This document shows positions 49,001 to 55,225 of a stretch of DNA of 64,000 bases, in pieces. This stretch comes from Sipunculus nudus (taxonomy: Eukaryota; Annelida; Sipuncula; Golfingiida; Sipunculidae), in contig CM049310.1 of assembly GCA_026874595.1 (NCBI GenBank), positions 20,002,058 to 20,066,057 on the forward strand. The letters run 5' to 3'. The notes under the pieces were generated by a model. It was not told the origin of the DNA and made no database searches. It worked only from the letters and a program-made list of their open reading frames with translations. The position numbers and the translations under genes are program-made. The first letter of the stretch is position 1; every line of letters starts with the position of its first letter.

Positions 49001-50829
49001 ATGCAATATTTGTCTTGTTTTCTGTTAAACATAAGTAAACATGCTGCATACAGCACACACTGAGAAAACATACACACTCAAGTGAATGTGGATGAAATGA
49101 AGGAAATACTTGCACCTACAGAGATCAAAAGTCAAGTGCTACTTCAACAAGACTATACACAAGCAATGCAATTAACGTCCGGGTGATATAACATCTTGAT
49201 GGTGTAACTGCATGAAATAATGAATCATTATGTATCCTCAGTGGATACTTAAAACTGATCTACTATAGGCTATATTTTATATATCAGCACCTATCAATAT
49301 CTATTTTTGTTTACATGTTTGAAATATGCATGTTATAGTGATTTAATTTAAAACAAGTCATTCCATCAGTAGTTACAGCTAGGATAAAATTAACAGATAA
49401 TTACAATACATTCACTGATCATGGCATGTGGTGGTATACTCTGCCACAAAATCAATTGATTCAATGAGGAATGTATTAATGAACATGCCTATGGAGTTAA
49501 TGAGGTCCAGCATCTGGACTGTTATAATATAACAGTCAGTGAACAGTGGTCCATGTTCATGTTCTAATTAACAAAATATACCTTATCCTCTACTAATAGT
49601 GTTCATGTCAATGGCTCAATCATTAAATTTATTATATCATGACTTTTTAAGGATTGCTCAAGGTATGAAAATTACCTCAGATGACTGAAAAATTCATGAT
49701 ACAGACTTCACTCTTTACACAGCGCTTTAACTATAGGCCTACTTCCAATATCTTAAGCGCTGTTTGTTATGACCTCGTATCCTGAATTGCTACACCAGAA
49801 GGGAGCACTGTTTTTTTGTCCAATCAGATGAGACCTTGTGCTGGAAGACACAGCCAAGCGAGGAATACACAGAGCAAATCATGTTCATTTTGTTTGAGTG
49901 ACTGCTCATCGCCACGGTAACCGTCTGAACAGGCCACAGGCTCAGAGAGAATTGCCCCAGACGTGGTTTGCTTAGGGCCTGGGGCACATAGGATGCCCAT
50001 CTGGTGAGCTGTAATTCAAACAAAACAACAACAAAGGCTGTGTGCACACCTCGCTGGCTTGTTTCAGTTCTGCAGACGACAGACACATGGCTAAGCTAAC
50101 ACAGTGATAATTTCATAATTGATTCTGTCGATGATGCGAGAATACAGAGGGAGCAATTAAAATTCGACCGTAAACTGATATCAAGCGGTGCTTGAAGCGC
50201 AGCTATGGGCGGAGCCAGGATGCCTGTCGAGTGTTTGTTTATTGGCATCTGGTTGGCTGCTTGTCACATCATATGCACGTTTTTTTCAGCAGACAACGAA
50301 CCGCCATCTGGTGTCTAAATATATCATAAATGGTCAAAGCTGGCAGCGTGAAAAGCAGTTACTTCTTAAGAAGTGAAAGATTTCCGCTGCCTCAGGAGGG
50401 TAGATATAGACCTCTGTAAACAAGTACATTTCATGTAGACACATAGATTAATAATTTCTTTCCCCAAGTGGAAAGCCAATCTCTCACACAAACATGAAAT
50501 AAACTGGCAATTACTACTGTCCTTTTTTCAGTGTTTTTAGTGTAGTTATATTTTAGTAATATTTCTTAGTTCAAACGAAATTACAAGGCACAAAGTGTTC
50601 ACATACAGAAACACAATATTTTATAACTGTCATTTTTTAAGGCTGATGGGAAGGGGTGGAGTTGGTACACTGAATGGTATCTTACTTAGGTTTGTTTTCC
50701 CGAGATGGAACATCTTCAGTGCTGCCCTCTGGTGTGACTAGAACATTTTCCTGCTGACTTCCTGGTGTCACAGCTTCCTGTTCTGGAGGCGGAACTTCAG
50801 CTGGTGCCTCAGACGGATAGCAAGGACGA
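24525..50829 (-). CDS. SUCO: SUCO (SUN domain-containing ossification factor) gene, overall model
   Basis: Eighteen coding exons with GT donors and AG acceptors and agreeing phases give about 1210 codons. The vertebrate protein is about 1250. Order: acidic, Pro/Glu-rich lumenal part; FDEWK motif (exon 3); SUN domain (exons 4-8, roughly residues 205-350 of the visible protein); Ser/Thr-rich region (exon 13); coiled coil (exons 13-15); one membrane helix [19 protein letters not shown] (exon 16); basic tail with eight lysines (exon 18). In known family members this is an ER-membrane protein. Yeast Slp1, with Emp65, protects folding proteins, and mouse Osteopotentia supports rough-ER expansion and collagen secretion in bone cells. 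The start-codon exon with the expected signal peptide is not found and probably lies in a long first intron or beyond the window. Introns are filled with repeats. Confidence 0.93.
25284..28167. mobile_element. Composite element, family D (carries family C)
   Basis: The head AAACTAGATG is followed by the perfect hairpin GTGTCGGAACGACAC and the word ATGCCTCCGCC. The tail at 28137-28167 pairs TATGCCC..GCCAC with GTGGC..GGGCATA, followed by AAAAA. The word GCCYCCGCC of the head is the reverse complement of GGCGGGGGC in the tail. It fills the intron between SUCO exons 18 and 17, and a family C element lies inside it. Confidence 0.65.
25484..28080. mobile_element. Composite element, family C, nested in family D
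   Basis: Head AACAAGGGACCTATGGGTCA ... GCTCAGCTG; tail hairpin 28045-28073 (AGCTCAGATGACT paired with AGTCAGCAGAGCT), preceded by a GACGGACAGACGACGG tract and followed by a run of eight A. The interior has two diverged direct repeats of about 670 bp; the shared block TGCCATGGTCA falls near 26826 and 27499. Confidence 0.6.
28387..28451 (-). CDS. SUCO: SUCO exon 17
   Basis: 65 bases, acceptor TATTGCAG, donor AAG|GTAAGC. Encodes [20 protein letters not shown] plus NK. Entry phase matches exon 16 and exit is phase 0 into exon 18. Confidence 0.82.
28558..30096. mobile_element. Composite element, family B, copy 1
   Basis: The head contains AAGGCCTACAGGCCTAATGC and then AACCTGTG. The tail at 30066-30096 contains GCATAAGCTCACAGGTTCGC, whose last part is the reverse complement of the head word. 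Head and tail match those of the 2.7-kb element at 55226-57896, and so does an internal block around GGTGGGGCCACC (29938-29949). It lies in the intron between SUCO exons 17 and 16. Confidence 0.75.
30314..30563 (-). CDS. SUCO: SUCO exon 16 (transmembrane helix)
   Basis: 250 bases, acceptor AATTGCAG, donor CAG|GTAAGA. It starts [20 protein letters not shown], giving a single membrane-spanning helix of about 20 residues. This is followed by an Arg/Ser-rich segment ([10 protein letters not shown]) typical of a cytosolic juxtamembrane stop-transfer region. Equivalent position to the C-terminal membrane helix in vertebrate SUCO. Confidence 0.9.
31015..31119 (-). CDS. SUCO: SUCO exon 15 (coiled coil)
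   Basis: 105 bases in phase 0. Encodes [20 protein letters not shown] and continues as coiled coil to [14 protein letters not shown]. Two in-frame donors lie 6 bases apart (AAG|GTCAGT at 31015 and CAG|GTCAAG at 31021), so a two-residue (VK) splice variant is possible. The outer one has the better consensus. Confidence 0.88.
31354..31380. repeat. Isolated head-like palindrome
   Basis: An AACAAGG-type start is followed by the perfect 14-bp palindrome TGACAAATTTGTCA (31361-31374). It resembles the heads of the composite elements, but no tail was found. Confidence 0.35.
31500..31611 (-). CDS. SUCO: SUCO exon 14 (coiled coil)
   Basis: 112 bases, acceptor CCTATAG, donor AGA|GTGAGT. Encodes [20 protein letters not shown] and [17 protein letters not shown], one of the most conserved parts of the family, immediately before the last coiled-coil exon. 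Confidence 0.92.
32005..33163 (-). CDS. SUCO: SUCO exon 13 (large central exon)
   Basis: 1159 bases, the longest exon. It begins with a conserved segment ([15 protein letters not shown], then a Cys-rich stretch including [12 protein letters not shown] and MHPWCSSQC). A long Thr/Ser/Pro/Gln-rich region of low conservation follows. It ends with [20 protein letters not shown], the start of the conserved coiled coil. Donor CAG|GTGAGC. The acceptor lies in a 29-bp tandem duplication that also copies the acceptor. Confidence 0.93.
33162..33219. repeat. 29-bp tandem duplication over a splice acceptor
   Basis: The unit TCCTAAAACAAATATACAGG plus 9 more bases occurs twice. On the minus strand this duplicates the pyrimidine tract and AG of SUCO exon 13. 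Only the proximal AG (33164) gives an open frame; the distal copy would add 29 bases ending in an in-frame TAG. Confidence 0.9.
33625..33710 (-). CDS. SUCO: SUCO exon 12
   Basis: 86 bases, acceptor ATTTCCAG, donor AAAG|GTAAAC. Encodes [20 protein letters not shown] and DVTIPSDK: a Pro/Ala-rich linker. Confidence 0.85.
34377..34488 (-). CDS. SUCO: SUCO exon 11
   Basis: 112 bases, acceptor TTTCCAG, donor AAG|GTAGGA. Encodes [20 protein letters not shown] and [17 protein letters not shown]. Low-complexity linker; phases match both neighbours. Confidence 0.85.
35213..36406 (+). mobile_element. Pogo/Tigger-like DNA transposon, internally deleted
   Basis: 1194 bp with inverted ends CAGTGAAGTCTCATTATAAC and (reverse complement) CAGTCAAGTCTCGTTATAAT, flanked by TA on both sides (35211-35212, 36407-36408). 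Plus-strand remnants of the C-terminal part of a DDE transposase remain: [12 protein letters not shown] near 35660, KHTGIFPDA near 35730, and later LIRYFEQQP-like and ENLWHATT segments. The N-terminal DNA-binding part and catalytic core are gone, and stops are present. AATAAA lies at about 36227. It is within the intron between SUCO exons 11 and 10. Confidence 0.85.
36612..36677 (-). CDS. SUCO: SUCO exon 10
   Basis: 66 bases, acceptor CCTTTACAG, donor AATG|GTGAGC. Encodes [20 protein letters not shown] plus AN. This is the short helical segment that follows the SUN domain in the family. Confidence 0.87.
37698..37742 (-). CDS. SUCO: SUCO exon 9
   Basis: A 45-base exon, acceptor CCTATAG, donor AAAG|GTAGGA. 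Encodes [15 protein letters not shown], keeping frame between exons 8 and 10. Confidence 0.8.
38289..38380 (-). CDS. SUCO: SUCO exon 8 (end of SUN domain)
   Basis: 92 bases, acceptor TTTTACAG, donor CAAG|GTGATA. Completes the SUN domain with [13 protein letters not shown] and continues as an acidic linker. Confidence 0.92.
38642..41100. repeat. 34-bp hairpin minisatellite array, about 72 copies
   Basis: A 2.46-kb array in the intron between SUCO exons 8 and 7. Each 34-bp unit contains a short inverted repeat, AGTATCA-TCTC-TGATACT (7-bp stem, 4-base loop). A second unit type pairs AAGTAT with ATACTT. One unit (39741-39766) has a perfect 9-bp stem, CTGAAGTAT with ATACTTCAG. A higher-order repeat of 14 units (476 bp) is visible: the rare variant TCTGAAGTTTCATCTC occurs at 40031 and 40507. 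A 13-bp partial unit (CCTGAAGTATCAG) is inserted at two places 319 bp apart. Confidence 0.95.
41618..41673 (-). CDS. SUCO: SUCO exon 7 (SUN domain core)
   Basis: 56 bases, acceptor CTTTTTAG, donor AAG|GTATGT. Encodes [18 protein letters not shown], the most diagnostic SUN-domain stretch of the SUCO/SLP1 branch (SHYG..HYCPLS). Confidence 0.95.
42471..42579 (-). CDS. SUCO: SUCO exon 6 (SUN domain)
   Basis: 109 bases, acceptor CCTCTCAG, donor AAG|GTAGGT. Encodes [20 protein letters not shown], then [17 protein letters not shown]: the W..LG.F.A...R..Q.F pattern of SUN domains. Confidence 0.95.
43381..43808. mobile_element. Small composite element, family E
   Basis: The head region has AACAAGCAAATCTGGGG and a word TTTTTGTCCCCTGCTTGCC. 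The tail at 43775-43803 is a hairpin (TGTCCCCC paired with GGGGGACA), preceded by GGACGGACAGACAGAGGGAC and followed by AAAAA. The head word is close to the reverse complement of the tail. Confidence 0.5.
43858..43965 (-). CDS. SUCO: SUCO exon 5 (SUN domain)
   Basis: 108 bases, acceptor TACTGCAG, donor CAG|GTGAGT. Encodes (W)[18 protein letters not shown] and [17 protein letters not shown]: strand-rich SUN core. Confidence 0.95.
45209..47050. mobile_element. Composite element, family C, copy 2, with 394-bp array
   Basis: The head AACAATACATCCAGGGGTCA is followed by GCTAAGCTG. The tail hairpin at 47022-47050 (AGCTCAGATGACT with AGTCAGCTGAGCT, 12 of 13 paired) is preceded by a GACAGACAGACAGACTGACC tract. 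The interior is a tandem array of 394-395 bp units starting at 45241, 45635, 46030 and 46424 (last one diverged). Each early unit has GGTGGTGCCACC (45487, 45882, 46276). It lies in the intron between SUCO exons 5 and 4. Confidence 0.8.
46822..46844 (+). repeat. G23 homopolymer
   Basis: A run of 23 G inside the last unit of the 394-bp array, close to a second short G-run. It is a quadruplex candidate in a SUCO intron, where it is C-rich in the transcript sense. Confidence 0.85.
47125..47314 (-). CDS. SUCO: SUCO exon 4 (start of SUN domain)
   Basis: 190 bases, acceptor ATTTTACAG, donor ATG|GTATGT. After a Ser/Pro/Lys linker it encodes [20 protein letters not shown] and [16 protein letters not shown], the N-terminal half of the SUN domain. 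Confidence 0.95.
47820..48002 (-). CDS. SUCO: SUCO exon 3 (FDEWK motif)
   Basis: 183 bases, acceptor GATTCACAG, donor ACAG|GTAAGA. Encodes an acidic segment with a short internal repeat ([12 protein letters not shown], three 12-bp units in the DNA), followed by the family hallmark [17 protein letters not shown] just upstream of the SUN domain. Confidence 0.93.
48635..48879 (-). CDS. SUCO: SUCO exon 2 (visible numbering)
   Basis: 245 bases, acceptor ACATTCAG, donor CACAG|GTACAT. Encodes a strongly charged Lys/Glu-rich region ([20 protein letters not shown] and following). Low sequence conservation but phases match exons 1 and 3. Confidence 0.85.
48890..50680. other. SUCO intron with a GC-richer segment
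   Basis: 49780-50400 is richer in GC and CpG than the rest of the intron and could hold an alternative promoter. It includes a perfect 14-bp palindrome ACTTCTTAAGAAGT near 50363. No first exon with a convincing donor and frame into exon 2 was found. Confidence 0.3.
50686..50829 (-). CDS. SUCO: SUCO exon 1 (5'-most visible coding exon)
   Basis: 144 bases, acceptor TTGTTACAG, donor CTAA|GTAAGA. Encodes [20 protein letters not shown] and a Pro/Glu-rich continuation to PSRENKP. It enters in phase 2 (one base completes a codon), so at least one more coding exon, carrying the start and signal peptide, must lie upstream. Confidence 0.8.
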
Positions 50830-50834
50830 CTGTA

Positions 50835-53410
50835 ACAATAATAACATAACTTCAATCTCTACTCAAGTAGGTGCAACCCAAAGAAGCCAGCAAAAGTTAC
50901 CTTCTTACTCTCCTCAAGTAGGTACAAACATTAAGTAGTCAGCAATCAGCTGGAAAATCTTATCCTGAGAAGCAACTTCTCCTGGGTGATGCAGCTGATA
51001 CCAATGATTGCGAACAGAAGCAGAAACAGTATGACCAAATTTGGCAGATCTTTAAAATAATGTGAGTCACAACCCAAACTTGATGCTTACTCGGATACTT
51101 ATTGGAGCCATGTTTGGACAGAAACCAATATTAGTACTGATACTGGTTATAGCAGCATTTAAGTGTTGAAGATTTAAATTTCAAATGTGAAAATGTCTCT
51201 TTGATGATGATGTCCTTATATACATACTTTATAAATTCCTAATTTCCTTAGAAGACAAGAGTTTAGTATATCATAAGATAACAAAGCAATGCATGAGCAT
51301 GTTGTTGCATATAACTTATAAGAGAAAGATATTCATGACTGGATGAATAAGACAAGGAACAATTAAATGATTGAAACATGGATAAAAAGACAAATCTTTC
51401 AGCTTGCATTGTATCTTGTGTAGCCAATTCACTGGGTTTTAGACGCTCATAGTATCACTTGACGCTGAGAATATTTCAGTGACAGACAGTGAAGGCACTG
51501 CTCTGATGACATCAGCTTACTGGTCTCATACAGGAGTCTGTGTCTCCCTCCCCCCCCTTCCAGTAAAAAGGGGGGGCTGTAAAAAAGTTATGGAATGGAA
51601 TTAAAATATAAACATCCCCACAAGCATCTGTCCTATTCTTAGTCACACAATTACAGCTTAAAATTCTTATGCTCATTCAGCAACTATTACATGTCCAAAA
51701 ATAGTTCAATCGAGGTGCCAGCTTCATGTTCAGTACAGTATGTTTGAATGTGTGGCCAACTGGGCTTTAAATTGAATGTTGTGAACTGGGCTTGATGGTG
51801 AATGTGGCCAATTGGATTTGATGGTGAATGTGGCCAACTAGGCTTGATGGTGAATATGGCAAGCTTGGCTTAATGGTGAGTGTGGCCAATGGGGCTTGAT
51901 GGTGAATGTGGCCAACTTGGCTTTACCGTGAATGTGGCCAACTGGGCTTGATGGTGAATATGAAATGATAACCAAATGATAAATAATATTTTATTATTAT
52001 CCCTCCTGGATGTCAGGCTTTAATTGGATTGTGCTAGGAATAATCCATGGGTCATAACCTGTCAAGAGGACTTAAGAAAATCAAAGAAGAACTCCCTTCA
52101 AGCCAATGTTCAAACTACAGAATTTCAGGAGTGTGTCAAATTCCTAAGTTAGCCACCAGGCTAGGTCATACCTCTGCTGACACGTGTTCAGCTGTAGCCC
52201 AGGTGTTTTAATGGAATCAGATTCTGGAAGCATGCATATCCACAGTGATGTACCCACACACCATGTGTTACAAGACCAGTATATTCTGTTCTGATGATTT
52301 GGTCTATTTTTGCTTGATGTTCACATAAAATACACACCTACTTAACTGGATTTACAGTTAAATAATTATCTGTCATATTCCAGGCCAAACATGACTTTAG
52401 TGGGGACTGCAAGCTACAGGGCTGTAACAATGATTATTGCCTGTATTTTTTTATTCTGTTGTTTGCATGCAATCTGATGTTACACACAGACACAGTGAGA
52501 GCTGGATGATTTATGTCCCACATCTTTCTTGGTGTCATGTTTTGTGCTACCTGACATTACAAAAAGAACCCCCATTATAACCTTCTGGTCTTGTCATGGT
52601 TGATGTTGTCATGATGGATACAATGTTTTGTTCGCTACCTGTAGGATATACAGGCAACCATAAACACGTGGCTGGTTTCTCAAGGAATTTTTATATGACA
52701 CTTTGAACTTTAAAACTGATAAATTCCACATGTGAGACTTCCTTCAAGTCAAAGTAAAGCTAAGACTGTGTCCACAGAAAGCGGATCAGAAAAGTGAATG
52801 AATGTCAATAAAAATCAAAACTGACTAAATAAGTATGGTCATTTTCCATATGCACTGATCCAGTGTGTGGAATGCTCATCTGGCAAAATTAATTACTACA
52901 AGTAGTGATTTTTGCCGGTTCAGCATGGTATACGAGATGTGATATACAGAAAATACAAAATGTTCTCATACCGTTAGGTCCAGTATGTATGAAATCTCTT
53001 TAACACACAATCCTCATCCAGTAATATGGAATCTTAGCTATAATCTTAAGCTGATATAATAATATTTATATGTGAGCTCCAATAAGATTTTAAGTTTCTG
53101 TCTGATTGATTTAAAGTATTAACAGCTGATAATTAATGTATGAAACAACATGGTCTGAAAATGTAAAAACAACATATGGTATATGTATTGTACTGTATGA
53201 ATATTTCCTTCATGTGGCTAAGTTTTTGTTAACAGACACCTGTTGATTCACACAATGTGTTTCATTGTAAACTCGTCATCACCTGTATACTTTCCCAGCC
53301 TCTCACACTGATTCTAAAGCAGCCTCCCCCTATTTATCTCAAAACCAGGGGACAGCGTGGGGGTCCTGGAATCCTGACCAGTAGTATAAGAGGCTGTTCA
53401 AGTTTTCTTA
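50835..53410. other. Upstream region or first intron of SUCO
   Basis: No exon recognised. It contains the 26-bp repeat cluster at 51754 and short C- and G-runs near 51548-51576. Confidence 0.35.
51754..51960. repeat. 26-bp minisatellite, about eight copies
   Basis: Diverged units related to GGCCAACTGGGCTTGATGG plus TGAATGT. Non-coding. Confidence 0.85.
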
Positions 53411-53412
53411 TA

Positions 53413-54520
53413 CAGTCAAGCCCACTTTGCATCATATCGGTTAATAGAAAATCCAGTTTGTTGTCACATAAATCTGAAATCCCAAACCATTTCCTATATG
53501 AACAATGGTAAATCTGACCGTTTAATATCATTGAATATTGTCATAATCCCATTTATTGTCATGCTTGGAACCCTTGGCAGTAATTTCAGTTCACAGTTAA
53601 TATCACATCAAACGCCATCATGGCGATCAAAGAGGCCAAGAGCCTGTAATCGTTCAGGCGTATCAAATGATCACATCTCCAACCTGTGTGTGGCAGGCGT
53701 GTAGTGATGCATGCGGGTAAATCCCCGTTCTTCAGCTAATTAACGTCTTAAGATACCACGGTAATCCAGATCATTGAATTTCTTTGTACGTTAACAGAGG
53801 CGATGTTTGCGATCACATGTATAACATAATGAACCCCTGGCCTATAGTATATGCAAGGCTGTGGTTTACACTTCAATGACGCTTCTCCAAGATGATATGA
53901 AGCGTGAGCTGTAAATGTTACTTACGACTGGAAATTCCCATTTAAGGGTCCATGAAAAGCTGGAGGTTTTGTTAACACTGGGGGAGATACCCAGTCCAAA
54001 ACCTCAATCGCAGCGATACTTCAGCAAGTTGACAATAGCATGACAATGCCTGCTCCCCGAACAGTCCTGTCGTAAAGACGATCTTCAAAGTTTGAGTCAT
54101 TAATAAGATAGCCGGAAAATAAGGCGCAATAGTAGGGAAAGAATTATCTAGTAAAATAGTTTGCCTACGCATAACATTATAACTGTGCCACATATTTCCA
54201 GACGTTTGACCTCATGACCCAGACGCTACGTCTCTTTCTGTTGGTAAGTCGTATTTTTGTGAGTTATTGCGGCATGCGGCAAAAAAACTTACAGGAAATA
54301 AATCGTCTGGAGCACATAAACTTAATTTGATATGCCGTGGTGCAATTAAAAATATTCATAAACGTTTGTTTCTTTTTTTGTGAGGATTTATTTAATATCT
54401 TTTGAGACATAACGCTTCTTCTAAAGGGACATCGATGTTTAAGCCCGCATAATGTTACATCCTGGTCATTATCATAATCTATGCATGCACCACCGACATG
54501 ACAATAAGCGGGCTTGACTG
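53413..54520. mobile_element. Mariner/pogo-type inverted-repeat transposon, non-autonomous
   Basis: 1108 bp bounded by CAGTCAAGCCCACTTTGC and (reverse complement) CAGTCAAGCCCGCTTATTG, with TA on each side (53411-53412, 54521-54522). The interior is CpG-richer than the flanks but has no transposase frame. Good-looking splice donors inside it (minus GTAAGTAAC near 53924; plus GTAAGTCG near 54244) are probably not gene exons. Confidence 0.75.
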
Positions 54521-54524
54521 TACA

Positions 54525-55220
54525 TGTGACCAAGTGACTGCCAGGGTCACCACAGAATATAACTGGCCATATGAGACACTGTCACATATCATTTCCCATC
54601 AACTTCTGAGGAAAGCTATAGTTGTGTCATATGCACATTTGAAAATAACACCACGTAATTTTTACCAATTTATAGAAATAACCAGTACAGTTTTACATGA
54701 AAACCTATGTAACAGGCTTTCATACTGGCTTTTATACTGGTTGATTATGCATGTTAGGTTTTTAATTAGATTACACATGGGTAACAGAATGCAGGAAAGC
54801 AATCAAGCAGACATGTAAAATAACAATTTTTCACCTTAAAACCTGAAAACTAACTAAATTTTAATTCAGTTTAACAATACATACCAACAGGCAATAACTA
54901 CTCCACATCTATTCTATTAATACCAAGCTACCTGAGAGACTTAATCATCTAACTGGGCTGTATCATTTTAGATCTGAATCAAAAGTACTGAAGGTAGTAC
55001 CACTCAATAGTACAATCCTCCCAGCTTACAAGGAAAGATACTTAAGCTAGAAAAAAGGCTGGGTTCTCTTGTACTTTTTTTCAGAAATCATGAAAGCGAT
55101 ATTTTACACCTTTTATTATAAATTATCGCTAAAAATATCGTATGGATGGGGACATCATGTTTATAATAGAACTTTTTTCAGTTCTGGATATAAAAATGAG
55201 TAAATGTCTTCAAAAAATTA
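54525..55220. other. No gene recognised
   Basis: AT-rich unique-looking spacer between the transposon and a family B element. Confidence 0.35.
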
Positions 55221-55225
55221 AAATA

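Noticed and set aside
53924-53978. Minus-strand exon candidate (acceptor CCCCCAG, donor GTAAGTAAC) that joins SUCO exon 1 in frame
   Set aside because: It lies inside the inverted-repeat transposon 53413-54520 and has no start codon or signal peptide upstream.
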